From positions 1 to 10,895 of the forward strand of contig JBMOHS010000134.1 in NCBI GenBank assembly GCA_049317725.1: a stretch of 10,895 bases of DNA, given 5' to 3'. Positions 1 to 7,477 of this stretch are shown here, in pieces. Position numbers and translations under genes: made by a program. The notes under the pieces are model-generated. The model saw nothing but the letters and a program-made list of their open reading frames with translations, searched no databases and had not been told where the DNA came from. The first letter of the stretch is position 1, and every line of letters begins with the position of its first letter. Origin of the DNA: CAIOZW01 sp049317725 (GTDB lineage Bacteria; Acidobacteriota; Blastocatellia; RBC074).

Positions 1-1827
1 CTGGCCCAGATTCTGGCCGACACGCCCTCCGGCCGGCTTCACAAAGCCCTGGTCGAGACGAAGAAGGCGAGCAGTGTGCTCACCTTCCCGGCGATCTTCG
101 GTGATCCGGGGTTGCTGCTCTTTGGCGCGGAGGTTCGGATGGAACAGTCGCTCGATGCCGCCCGGGACGAGCTTCTCGCCGTGATTGAGCAGATCGGGAA
201 GACCCCCCCGACTGCCGAGGAGGTCGAGCGGGCGCGGACACAACTGCTCAAGCAGATCGAGCTGCGGTTCAACTCTTCGGAGTCGATTGGGCTCGAGTTG
301 AGCGAGTGGATTGGGATGGGCGACTGGCGCCTGCTCTTCCTCGATCGCGACCGGCTGCGCAAGATCACCGTCGCCGAGGTGCAGCAGATTGCGTCCAAGT
401 ACCTCGTCCTCTCCAACCGTACCCTTGGGCTCTTCATTCCGACCCCGAAGCCGGAGCGGGCCGAGATCCCGACGACCCCGGATGTGCTCGCCCTCGTCAA
501 GGACTACAAGGGCGAGGCCAAGGTCGCGACGGGGGAGGCCTTCGATCCCTCGCCGTCCAACATCGATACCCGGACGATCCGCGTCGACCGGGGATCGGTC
601 AAGATGGCGCTGCTGCCCAAGCAGACGCGCGGCGAGTCGGTGGTGGCGAGCCTGAGCCTCCACTTTGGCGACGAGAAGAGCCTCACCGATCGGGATACGG
701 CGGGCAGCCTCGCGGCGAGCATGCTTATGCGTGGCACCAAGAACAAGACCCGTCAGCAGATCAAGGATGAGCTCGACCGGTTGAAGGCGCGGATGAATGT
801 CGGGGGAGGCGCGACGGGTGTGACCGTCACCATCCAGACCGTACGTCAGAATCTGCCGGCCGTCTTGGCACTGGCCAATGAAGTCCTGCGGGAGCCGGCT
901 TTCCCAGCCGTCGAGTTCGACCAGCTCATCCAGGAGCAGTTGGCCGGTATCGAGCAGCAGCGCAGCGAGCCAAATGCCCAAGCCGTCCTGCTCTTTCAGC
1001 GCCACCTCCAGCCCTACTCCAAGGGACATCCGAGTTATACTGGGACCTTCGATGAGGAGATCGCCGATCTCAAGTCGATCAAGCTCGAAGATCTCCGCCG
1101 TTTCTACCAGGACTTCTACGGGGTCGAGTACGCCGAGTTGGCGGTAGTTGGGGATTTTGACCGCCAAGAGGTCTTCGACTTTGCTACTGAGATGCTCAGT
1201 GGCTGGAAGAACAAACAGTCATTTGTTCGGATTCCCTCCCGTCCGCAGCGGGAGACCCCGCTCAACGAGTCTCTGATTACCCCGGACAAGGCCAACGCCT
1301 TCTTCATCGCGGGACAACCCCTCCGGATGAACGACTCTGATCCGGACTACCCCGCCTTGTTGCTCGGCAACTACATGTTGGGCGGTGGGTTTCTCAACTC
1401 ACGACTGGCGGTTCGGATCCGGCAGAAGGAAGGACTGAGCTACGGCGTCGGCTCGCAGTTCCAGGCTGGTTCGCACGAGCCCAGCGGAATCTTCCTGGCC
1501 TTTGCGATCTATGCGCCGCAGAACCGCGACAAGCTCGAGGCGGCCTTCCGCGAGGAGATCGAGAAGGCCCTGCGGGATGGCTTCACCGCCGACGAGATCA
1601 AGGCGGCGAAGAGTGGATGGATGCAATCCCGCCAAGTGAGTCGAGCCCAGGACAATGAGCTGGTCGGGCGCTTGCGCTCTAACGCCTATCTCGGCCGCAC
1701 GATGGCCTGGGAATCGGAGTTGGAGCAGAAGGTGGAGGCCTTGACCCCGGAACAGATCACCGCGGCGCTGCGTCGTCACCTCGACCTGGCCAAGATGAGC
1801 TTCATCAAGGCGGGTGACTTCAAGTAA
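1..1827 (+). CDS. M16 family zinc-protease-like protein, 3' part (5' end outside the window)
   Basis: The frame is open from base 1 (LAQILADTPSGRLHK...) to the TAA at 1825-1827, so the gene starts upstream and 608 codons are visible. The apparent GTG start at 76 lies inside the protein. Residues 1 to about 160 are the end of the first M16 repeat, closing with the family-like segment NRTLGLFIPTPKPERAEIP. From about residue 195 a second full M16 repeat runs to the C-terminus. At the position of the zinc motif HxxEH this repeat reads SLAASMLMRGT, so it is the non-catalytic half. It keeps the R/Y-type segment RIRQKEGLSYGVGS, which in this family helps bind substrate. The catalytic HxxEH should be in the unseen N-terminal half. 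Such two-repeat proteins are usually periplasmic or secreted peptidases (pitrilysin/insulinase superfamily). The substrate cannot be read from sequence, and a signal peptide would lie outside the window. Confidence 0.93.
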   Translation: MAQILADTPSGRLHKALVETKKASSVLTFPAIFGDPGLLLFGAEVRMEQSLDAARDELLAVIEQIGKTPPTAEEVERARTQLLKQIELRFNSSESIGLELSEWIGMGDWRLLFLDRDRLRKITVAEVQQIASKYLVLSNRTLGLFIPTPKPERAEIPTTPDVLALVKDYKGEAKVATGEAFDPSPSNIDTRTIRVDRGSVKMALLPKQTRGESVVASLSLHFGDEKSLTDRDTAGSLAASMLMRGTKNKTRQQIKDELDRLKARMNVGGGATGVTVTIQTVRQNLPAVLALANEVLREPAFPAVEFDQLIQEQLAGIEQQRSEPNAQAVLLFQRHLQPYSKGHPSYTGTFDEEIADLKSIKLEDLRRFYQDFYGVEYAELAVVGDFDRQEVFDFATEMLSGWKNKQSFVRIPSRPQRETPLNESLITPDKANAFFIAGQPLRMNDSDPDYPALLLGNYMLGGGFLNSRLAVRIRQKEGLSYGVGSQFQAGSHEPSGIFLAFAIYAPQNRDKLEAAFREEIEKALRDGFTADEIKAAKSGWMQSRQVSRAQDNELVGRLRSNAYLGRTMAWESELEQKVEALTPEQITAALRRHLDLAKMSFIKAGDFK

Positions 1828-1855
1828 CGATCCAGCGACCGTGCAAAGAGAGGTA

Positions 1856-1889
1856 TCGGGGCGGGGGAGCCAGGCAGCCCCCGCCCCGA
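1856..1889 (+). terminator. GC-rich hairpin after the M16 gene
   Basis: A perfect 12-bp inverted repeat, TCGGGGCGGGGG / CCCCCGCCCCGA, encloses a 10-nt loop and begins 28 bp after the M16 stop codon. It is followed by CTCTTCTGG, which is pyrimidine-rich but not a true T tract. Its position and stability fit a transcription terminator or 3'-end stabiliser separating the M16 gene from the aminotransferase gene. Without a run of T, Rho-independent termination is only probable. Confidence 0.55.
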
Positions 1890-1930
1890 CTCTTCTGGAG
1901 CAGAGACGGACGCGAAGGGGTTCATCCGGC

Positions 1931-3118
1931 ATGTTCTCGACCCGTCTCCCGACGATCCTCACTCCCAATCGATTGTCGGAGCGACTGGCGGAAAAGCGCC
2001 GACAGGGCCGCGAGATTCTCGACCTCACCGTGAGCAATCCGACACGGGTGGGACTGGGCCATGACGGGGAGGGGTGGCTTGAGCCTCTCGGAAGCCCTGC
2101 GGTCTTCACCTATGATCCGCATCCTCGCGGATGGCGAGAGGCGCGCGCCGCTGTTGCTGGGTACTACCGAGAGCGTGGTCTTGGTGATCTTTCCCCAGAT
2201 TCGATCCATCTCACGGCCAGCAGCAGCGAAGGCTATGCCTTTCTCTTCAAGCTGCTCGCTGATCAAGGTGAGAGCGTGCTGGTCCCCCAGCCGAGCTACC
2301 CGCTCTTCGAGTGGCTTGCCGCGCTGGAAGGAGTCGAGCTGGTTCCATACCCGCTTGAGTACTTTCCGACAAGTGGCTGGCGTATCGATCTCCAAGCTCT
2401 GCGGCAGGCGATCACGCCGCGCGTCCGGGCGGTGATCGTCGTCTCCCCCAACAATCCGACCGGTTCGTTTCTTCGAGAGGAAGAACGGGTGGAATTGATG
2501 GCTCTTGGAGAGCGTCACGGGCTGGCGATCATTGCCGACGAGGTCTTTGGCGACTATGGGTGGGGGGAGGACCCGGCCCGGGTGGAGACTCTCGTCGGGG
2601 AGACGAACGCCCTCACCTTTGTGCTGAGCGGCCTCTCGAAGGTGCTGGCCTTGCCCCAGATGAAGTTGGGGTGGATCGTTACGACTGGTCCCCCGAAGCT
2701 GGCTGCGGCTGCCCGTGAGCGGTTGGACCTGATTGCGGATACGTATCTTTCCGTCGGAACCCCTGTTCAGGCCGCGGTCGGTTCCTGGCTGGCCCGTCGA
2801 CAGTTGATTCAAGCCCCGATCCGGAAGCGTCTGCAGACCAACCTGCAGATGCTTATTGATCAGGTCGCGGCGGCACCCGGAGCCGCTGCACGTCTGTTTC
2901 GTGTCGATGGCGGTTGGAGTGTTCCGATTGAGATTCCCCGATATCATACGGATGAGGAGTGGGCCCTGTTTCTCCTGGACGAGGATGATCTGTTGGTCCA
3001 TCCGGGGTATTTCTTTGACTTTCCCCAAGAGGGAGTTTTAGTCTTGAGTCTGCTGCCTGAGCCGGAACGCTTTCGGGAAGGGGTTGCGCGCCTGCTTTCC
3101 CGAATCGAGCGGGAATAG
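1931..3118 (+). CDS. Pyridoxal-phosphate aminotransferase, class I/II (divergent subfamily)
   Basis: The 395-aa protein is of usual length for a fold-type I aminotransferase. Visible motifs are the N-terminal YDPHPRGWREARAAVAGYY, the cofactor-phosphate segment TASSSEGYAF (res 95-104), SPNNPTGSF (172-180, with the pyridine-contacting N175), ADEVFGDYGW with D203, and SGLSKVLALPQMKLGW with K237 as the Schiff-base lysine. Positions that are usually Tyr, Arg and Arg in this fold (AAT Y225, R266, R386) are F206, K245 and V371. The C-terminal motif normally read as RLS is VLS here. This suggests a separate COG0436 subgroup whose substrate is unknown. The frame opens earlier, at 1814, but that start would run back through the upstream stop region and the hairpin at 1856-1889. 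ATG 1931 precedes conserved sequence and has AAGGGG about 10 nt upstream. It is probably cotranscribed with the next gene, 30 nt away. Confidence 0.9.
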   Translation: MFSTRLPTILTPNRLSERLAEKRRQGREILDLTVSNPTRVGLGHDGEGWLEPLGSPAVFTYDPHPRGWREARAAVAGYYRERGLGDLSPDSIHLTASSSEGYAFLFKLLADQGESVLVPQPSYPLFEWLAALEGVELVPYPLEYFPTSGWRIDLQALRQAITPRVRAVIVVSPNNPTGSFLREEERVELMALGERHGLAIIADEVFGDYGWGEDPARVETLVGETNALTFVLSGLSKVLALPQMKLGWIVTTGPPKLAAAARERLDLIADTYLSVGTPVQAAVGSWLARRQLIQAPIRKRLQTNLQMLIDQVAAAPGAAARLFRVDGGWSVPIEIPRYHTDEEWALFLLDEDDLLVHPGYFFDFPQEGVLVLSLLPEPERFREGVARLLSRIERE

Positions 3119-3148
3119 GATTTCTAGGACGAATCAGAAAGGGCTGCC

Positions 3149-3406
3149 ATGATTGTCGAAGAACGTTTGAACCAGATCACCCAAGAAGTCGAACGATTGC
3201 GTGAAAAGGTCGGCCAAGTCGTCGAGCAACAGGTCGATTCCGCCGCCCGTGTCGTTCGACGAGGCAAGTACGCTGCAGAAGAGCTGCTCGATGACACGTC
3301 GCATCGCATCAAGCAGGATCCCATCCCCGCCGTGGCCATCACCTTTGGAATCGGCGTTGGAGTCGGAATTCTGGTAGGCTGGCTGCTGGGGCGTGGGCAG
3401 CGCTGA
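3149..3406 (+). CDS. Small DUF883/ElaB-like membrane-anchored protein
   Basis: This 85-aa protein has an N-terminal half that is charged and coiled-coil-like (residues about 1-55, VEERLNQITQEVERLREKVGQ). It ends in one glycine-zipper transmembrane segment, AVAITFGIGVGVGILVGWLLG (about 61-81), and a basic tail, GRGQR. This layout is typical of DUF883 (ElaB/YqjD/YgaM-like) proteins. In E. coli these are inner-membrane, C-tail-anchored proteins that associate with ribosomes in stationary phase or are linked to stress. The ATG is preceded by AGAAAGG with 6-nt spacing. It sits 30 nt after the aminotransferase and about 90 nt before the AI-2E permease, in the same direction, so a shared transcript is likely. 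Ribosome binding is inferred from the family and is not shown here. Confidence 0.8.
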   Translation: MIVEERLNQITQEVERLREKVGQVVEQQVDSAARVVRRGKYAAEELLDDTSHRIKQDPIPAVAITFGIGVGVGILVGWLLGRGQR

Positions 3407-3495
3407 GCCGCACGTCACCCTGATCGCCTGAACCTTCTTGTCGGATCTGCTGGGCAGGATTCTTGGGGATTTCTCTGTTTGATGGAATGAGCCCG

Positions 3496-4662
3496 ATGTT
3501 GAACCCGGAAGAGTCGTCGCCACTCCCCCTCTCTCTGCGCCGTTGGAGTCACTCCCTCTTCCTCCTCGCGCTCTTTCTGCTGGTGGGCTGGTTGGGGTAC
3601 CGGATCTCCGAGCCCTTTCTCAAGCCGATCATCACGGCGGTTCTTCTCGCCATCGTCTATTATCCAATCCACCATCGACTCGATCGCTTTCTGAGACGTC
3701 CTGCCCTGGCGGCGCTGACCTCGACCTTACTGGTCCTCTCGACGATTCTCCTTCCCTTTCTGCTCCTTGGGGCGGCCGTGAGGCAGGAACTCGCGGATCT
3801 CTACCGCAGCCTGAGCGAGCAGAGCGTGCAGGATGGGGGATGGGGGCCGTGGCTCACTCACGTTAGCGAGCGGCTGACCGCTTGGTTGCAACGGTACTTG
3901 GGAACCGTCGAGATCGATCTGAAGACACTCCTTCTCGAACGGATTCGCGGGGTCAGCCAGGGCTTTCTCAATGACGCAGCGTCGCTGCTGGGGGACCTGA
4001 TCAGCTTCGTCGTCGATGGCGTGATCGCCTTCTTCACCCTCTTCTTCCTTTTTCGGGATGGTGGCGAGATTTATGACCGGTTGGCGGGGCTGGTTCCCTT
4101 GCAGCGTGGGCAACTCGACCGGCTGCGCCACGAGATCGGTCGCACGATCACGGCGAGTGTCTACGGGGGATTGGCGGTCGCACTCTCTCAAGGGGGGCTG
4201 ACGGCACTCGCTTTCTGGGCGATTGGCCTCCCCTCGCCGGTCTTGTGGGGGATCGCTGCCGGCCTCTTCTCCTTTGTTCCGCTGGTTGGACCGACCATCA
4301 TCTGGGGACCCGCCGTCATCTCGCTCTTCGTTCAGGGAAGTTGGCTCAAAGGGGCTTTGCTGCTGGCCTGGGGGGCAGGGGTCATCGGTTTGGCCGACAA
4401 TGTCGTCAGGCCATTCGTCATCAGCAGCCAAGTCCGCTTCTACCCGCTCTTCGTCTTTCTCTCGCTGCTCGGGGGAGTCCAGGCCTTTGGCCTCCTCGGT
4501 CTCTTCATCGGCCCGGTCGTGCTCGCCCTGGCCCAGGCGTTGGTCGCCATCTGGCGGGAGGAGAATCAGCCGTCAACTGGAGTGCCGACGCTCATCCTTC
4601 CAGCCGATTGGCCAGGGGAGTCTGAAACAGTCGAGCCATCTGGCAGGTCGAGGATCGAGTAG
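3496..4662 (+). CDS. AI-2E family transporter (PerM/YdiK-like permease)
   Basis: The 388-aa polytopic membrane protein has hydrophobic segments at roughly residues 19-36, 42-57, 72-95, 168-187, 221-244, 248-280, 284-300 and 315-352. The hydrophilic stretch of about 96-165 between early and late helices matches the family. Diagnostic motifs are DNVVRPFVIS (301-310) and GGVQAFGLLGLFIGPVVLALAQ (326-347), which match the DNxxRP and GLLGLFxGP signatures of the former DUF20 family. Members are linked to autoinducer-2 export, Na+/H+ antiport or other solutes, so the substrate is open. The start is uncertain: ATG 3496 has GGA 9 nt upstream, while ATG 3487 and TTG 3463 are in frame but with poorer spacing. 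The hydrophilic tail after about residue 354 lies largely in the 97-bp overlap with the convergent L,D-transpeptidase gene, so both stop codons are inside the neighbour's reading frame. Confidence 0.92.
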   Translation: MLNPEESSPLPLSLRRWSHSLFLLALFLLVGWLGYRISEPFLKPIITAVLLAIVYYPIHHRLDRFLRRPALAALTSTLLVLSTILLPFLLLGAAVRQELADLYRSLSEQSVQDGGWGPWLTHVSERLTAWLQRYLGTVEIDLKTLLLERIRGVSQGFLNDAASLLGDLISFVVDGVIAFFTLFFLFRDGGEIYDRLAGLVPLQRGQLDRLRHEIGRTITASVYGGLAVALSQGGLTALAFWAIGLPSPVLWGIAAGLFSFVPLVGPTIIWGPAVISLFVQGSWLKGALLLAWGAGVIGLADNVVRPFVISSQVRFYPLFVFLSLLGGVQAFGLLGLFIGPVVLALAQALVAIWREENQPSTGVPTLILPADWPGESETVEPSGRSRIE

Positions 4663-5441
4663 ATGAGGACCGGGGTGCCGCTTGGCACCAAGTGGTAGAA
4701 CTCCCGGGCCATCGACATCGGCAGTCGGACGCATCCGTGGCTGGCAGGTCGGATGGGGATGGATAGGCTGCCGTGGATCGCGGCACCATCGAAAAAGTAG
4801 AGTGGGTAGTAGAGGCGTCCAAGCGGGCTGGTCCGCCATCCTGGAACTTTGTAGCGGATCTGAAAACGTCCCGTGGGAGTGATGGCGCGTCGGGTCCTGC
4901 CTCCCTCAGTGAAGCGCTCCCCCGATCCAGTGGAAGTCGAAACGGTGCGGATGACGACTCCCTCCGGGGCCACCACCATGACGATCTGCCGGTCGAGATC
5001 GATCTCGATGTGGAAGGGACCTGTTTCAAGCGGCTCCGGTGGTCGTGCTTGCCGCAAGACCTGCAGTTCAATCGCCGTCAACTTCCCGGTGCGGGGGCGC
5101 TGCTCGACTTTTTGAAAGGCAATGATCGCTTGACGAAACGATTGGTCGCCCGGCTTGGCAAGCGGCTCGATCCAATACCCAAGCGCGGCCAACCGCTCCT
5201 TGGCCTCTTTGATCTCCAGCACCGTCAGTGGAGGCAGGGCCAATTCCTGCGAGTCCGGTGTTGGCCGGCTCTCCTGTGCCCTGATCTGCTGCCCACCGAT
5301 CCCCAGGTCCACCAAGACAAGGAACAAGAGGAGACCGGCAAGACCTCGGCTGAGCCTTGGTTCGCCAGCTCGGACCCTGTGAGGTCTCTCCCCAGACCTT
5401 CCTGAGGACCTCTCCTCTCTCGGTCGGTCAGATCTTGTCAT
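4566..5441 (-). CDS. L,D-transpeptidase (YkuD domain) with peptidoglycan-binding-like region
   Basis: The 291-aa protein starts at ATG 5441-5439, preceded by GAAGGGAG with 8-nt spacing. The frame is open further upstream to 5900, but that part lies antisense to the preceding gene. Residues 1-33 are basic, followed by one hydrophobic segment (about 34-50), likely a signal anchor or uncleaved signal. Residues 73-131 resemble a PG_binding_1 domain (LTVLEIKEAKERLAALGYW ... AFQ ... TGKLT). The YkuD catalytic domain covers 143-261. It contains GRFQIRYK, H223 in AIHGSLSI, and the signature RPASHGCVRL with nucleophile C237, plus H235 and R239. Such enzymes form 3-3 cross-links in peptidoglycan or attach proteins to it, using tetrapeptide donors. 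It lies 83 nt downstream of the M15 carboxypeptidase gene, which could supply that donor. The last 30 residues after the domain are low in complexity and lie in the overlap with the permease gene. Confidence 0.93.
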   Translation of the reverse strand: MTRSDRPREERSSGRSGERPHRVRAGEPRLSRGLAGLLLFLVLVDLGIGGQQIRAQESRPTPDSQELALPPLTVLEIKEAKERLAALGYWIEPLAKPGDQSFRQAIIAFQKVEQRPRTGKLTAIELQVLRQARPPEPLETGPFHIEIDLDRQIVMVVAPEGVVIRTVSTSTGSGERFTEGGRTRRAITPTGRFQIRYKVPGWRTSPLGRLYYPLYFFDGAAIHGSLSIPIRPASHGCVRLPMSMAREFYHLVPSGTPVLIYSILDLPDGSTVSDSPGQSAGRMSVGTPVDG

Positions 5442-5524
5442 CGCCGGTCTCCCTTCGTCAGGAATGAGAGGCAATCCTCGTTCCACGAAGCAGTGGGGCG
5501 CGCGGGGGAGGGGGGGGACGGAGT

Positions 5525-6415
5525 TCAGGGAGTCTCGGCCTCGACGGGCTCGGCGGGATGAGCCGGAGACTCCTCTCCACGATATTCCCAGTGCCACGGT
5601 TCGTAGAAGTAGGGGACAAAGCCGAATTGATGGGCGTGCTGGGCCATCCAGCGATAGAGTGGTGTCTCGACCTGGCGGCGTCGATTCCAGTCGGCGGTGC
5701 TGACCGGGTCGCCCCCGACGAAGAGGTCGAGGGCGCGGCCGGTAAAGTGGGGGCTGTTGACGGCAAGGGTCGCCCGACCTGCCCGGGGAGAGCGACGGCG
5801 AAGGGCGGCCTGGTAGCTCGGGCTGCGATACGCCGAGACGATCTTCAGACCCTGGGCCGAGAGGGTCTCCTCCCCGAGCGCTTCCCGGGCCGCCTGGCAC
5901 ATCCGCTGATAGGCGTCATACGCTTGACGGTCGACGAACCGGAGTGAGAGTGGGCGCGATCGATCGAAGAAGTCCTCGGGAGGCGCGAGAACGAGATCTG
6001 TCTTCCCGCCTCGCCGTGGTCCCGTCGGGCGACGCGCCTGAAAGGTCGAGACCATCGCCGACCACGTCTTCTCTTCCAGCCGGCCCGTGATGGGCAGTCC
6101 CACCTGCTCCTGCCACTTGGCAACGGCCTTGGCAAAGTCACGACTGTCCGGTTCCCCTTGGCTTCCAATCAGTGGCTGGATGAGGGAGACATAGAGGTCC
6201 CAGCCCTTCTGCCGCCGTCCGCCAAAACTCCAGCGAATCGACGTCCGCAGCTCCTTGTTCTGTCGTGCGGCGGCCTCGATAACCTGGGCTGGCAGATTGA
6301 CCGGTGGTGGGGTCGTGGCGCTGAGGGGGCTTGGCAGGCAGAGGAGGAGCGCGAACAGGCCAATTCGACTCTCCCTCGAGTAACAGTGTCGTTCCTTCCG
6401 TCTCTTGTGTTCCAT
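5525..6415 (-). CDS. M15 family D-alanyl-D-alanine carboxypeptidase (VanY-like), exported
   Basis: The 296-aa protein has an N-terminal signal: basic MEHKRRKERH..., hydrophobic IGLFALLLCLP, and probable cleavage after A33 (PLSA|TTPP). Residues about 68-126 form a peptidoglycan-binding-like domain (DFAKAVAKWQEQVGLPITGRLEEKTWSAM). The C-terminal M15B domain shows KIVSAYRSPSYQAAL, the zinc motif SPHFTGRALDL (H223, D230), and EPWHWEY with catalytic E272 and third zinc ligand H275. This is the full active set of VanY/DacB-type D,D-carboxypeptidases, which remove the terminal D-Ala from pentapeptide stems. An L,D- or D,D-endopeptidase role is possible because M15 members vary. The ATG has GGGAG four nt upstream, and no earlier start exists in frame. 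It is the first gene of a two-gene run with the L,D-transpeptidase, behind a predicted promoter at 6584-6612. Nothing links it specifically to glycopeptide resistance. Confidence 0.92.
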   Translation of the reverse strand: MEHKRRKERHCYSRESRIGLFALLLCLPSPLSATTPPPVNLPAQVIEAAARQNKELRTSIRWSFGGRRQKGWDLYVSLIQPLIGSQGEPDSRDFAKAVAKWQEQVGLPITGRLEEKTWSAMVSTFQARRPTGPRRGGKTDLVLAPPEDFFDRSRPLSLRFVDRQAYDAYQRMCQAAREALGEETLSAQGLKIVSAYRSPSYQAALRRRSPRAGRATLAVNSPHFTGRALDLFVGGDPVSTADWNRRRQVETPLYRWMAQHAHQFGFVPYFYEPWHWEYRGEESPAHPAEPVEAETP

Positions 6416-6583
6416 TCTTCTCCCACGGGCAGTCTTGATCGTGGCTCACCCTCACCCAGCAGGGGGGCAGGGGCGCAAACGGACGCTGATCCGCGATCGA
6501 TTCTTCCAGGTGCTGCTGAAAGATGAACAGAGACCAGCTCACGCGGGGCAAGCTCGGGTGTACTTGTCAATTGAATAACGCGG

Positions 6584-6612
6584 ATCATACCCCGTCCTTC
6601 CCCGAAGGACAA
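6584..6612 (-). promoter_or_regulatory. Candidate sigma70-type promoter for the M15/L,D-transpeptidase operon
   Basis: On the minus strand, TTGTCC (6612-6607) is separated by exactly 17 nt from TATGAT (6589-6584), close to the TTGACA/TATAAT consensus. It points at the M15 gene, giving a leader of about 165 nt. The spacer holds a perfect palindrome (6594-6610) that reaches into the -35 element. The assignment rests on consensus match and orientation only. Confidence 0.45.
6594..6610. promoter_or_regulatory. Perfect 7-3-7 palindrome inside the promoter (possible operator)
   Basis: GTCCTTC-CCC-GAAGGAC is a perfect dyad of two 7-bp arms and a 3-bp centre. It lies between the -10 and -35 boxes of the minus-strand promoter and overlaps the -35 box. 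That location suits a repressor site. It could instead fold as a short RNA hairpin on the plus strand, where it is followed by AACCTTTT, but no gene there needs terminating. Confidence 0.35.
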
Positions 6613-6932
6613 CCTTTTCTGGCGATGATCTTCTCATCTTGAGGGCCATCTCAGCAGAGAAGAGGGGGGAAACTTCCCCAGGTGGTGGGAAAAACTGCTC
6701 ACGTGGGGGGGGGCGCCAATGTGGGAATGGGGGAGAGACCTGGCCAAATGGGCCCTGACAGAGCCATCTTCTCCTCCGCCATTCCCGCCAAGTGAGGCAT
6801 AGCGGTTGCATTACCAACGGCGCCGCTCATTCTCTTTCGGGCCAAGTGGTGACGAGAGGGAGCGGTAATGGTCAGCCGGCAGTAGCGCAGTGGAGCAGGG
6901 CGCAGGGATGCCACCGCCTGGGGAGGATCACC

Positions 6933-7418
6933 GTGAAGATCTTGGTTGCGATTGATGGGTCAGAATTTGGGCAGCGGGCCCTCGAGGAAGTGGCCCGGAT
7001 CCCGTGGCCAGCGGCAAGTCAAATCCGGGTCATCTCCGCCGCAGAGATGCCCTTCTTCCCGAACGCCGACTTCGGGACATTGCCTCGGCAATATTACGAA
7101 GAGTTGGAGCAGGCAACACGGGAAAGGTCTCGCAGGGTGGTTGAGGAGGCGGTTGGACAGTTGCGGAAGGCTCTCTCCCAGCTTGCGGGCACGGCCAGCC
7201 CTCCATCCGTGGAGGGAGAGTTTCTCTTTGCACCGCCGCGAGAGGCGATCGTCGAGGAGGCGCACCGCTGGGGGGCCGATTGGATCGTGCTCGGTTCTCA
7301 CGGATACCGGGGGTACAAGCGATTCCTCCTCGGCTCCGTCTCGCAATCCGTCGCCGCCAATGCCCCTTGCCCGGTGCTGATCGTCCGGAAACCCGAGGAG
7401 ACAGTCGCCGAGGCGTAA
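6933..7418 (+). CDS. Universal stress protein (UspA family, ATP-binding type)
   Basis: This 161-aa single-domain Usp begins KILVAIDGSEFGQRALEE, the typical first strand and loop. It carries the nucleotide motif G-2x-G-9x-G-S as GSHG (121-124), nine residues, then GS (134-135), followed by VSQSVAANAPCPVLIVR. It therefore belongs to the ATP-binding subgroup rather than the UspA type, which lacks the motif. The start is GTG 6933, with GGGGAGG six nt upstream. The in-frame extension to 6792 has no family similarity. Usp proteins are cytoplasmic and respond to starvation, oxidative or oxygen stress. The next gene follows after 59 nt, so both are probably cotranscribed. Confidence 0.94.
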   Translation: MKILVAIDGSEFGQRALEEVARIPWPAASQIRVISAAEMPFFPNADFGTLPRQYYEELEQATRERSRRVVEEAVGQLRKALSQLAGTASPPSVEGEFLFAPPREAIVEEAHRWGADWIVLGSHGYRGYKRFLLGSVSQSVAANAPCPVLIVRKPEETVAEA

Positions 7419-7477
7419 TGCTGTGGGCCTCGTCCCCGCTGATCATCTCTCCATCACTACCTTTGAGGAGGTACTCC

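Larger units (their letters stand above)
6416..6932. other. Divergent intergenic region between the M15 and stress-protein operons
   Basis: This 517-bp stretch holds no credible gene. ORFs through it lack ribosome sites and family-like composition. It contains a minus-strand promoter candidate (6584-6612) with an internal palindrome (6594-6610), a run of nine G at 6705-6713, and the small palindrome GGGGAAACTTCCCC near 6666-6679. No clear -10/-35 pair for the plus-strand stress gene was found, although its promoter must lie here or be of another sigma class. The minus-strand leader of about 165 nt and the plus-strand stretch of about 320 nt before the GTG are long enough for regulatory RNA structure, but none was recognised. 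Confidence 0.6.

Noticed and set aside
1814..1930. Longer N-terminus for the aminotransferase, beginning inside the M16 stop region.
   Set aside because: It would translate through the GC hairpin, has low-complexity sequence, and the family begins near the ATG at 1931.
1399..3028. Long minus-strand frames (1399-2109 and 1922-3028).
   Set aside because: They mirror the well-supported M16 and aminotransferase genes and have no recognisable motifs.
5442..5900. N-terminal extension of the L,D-transpeptidase frame.
   Set aside because: It is antisense-free but out of frame within the M15 gene, rich in Pro, Arg and Gly, and the ATG at 5441 has a strong ribosome site.
6138..6551. Small minus-strand frame upstream of and overlapping the M15 gene.
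   Set aside because: It has no ribosome site or family similarity and largely shadows the M15 coding region.
6564..6577. Possible FNR/CRP-type site around TTGTCAATTGAATAA.
   Set aside because: Only the central TCAATTGA is symmetric, and the TTGAT/ATCAA half-sites are not present.
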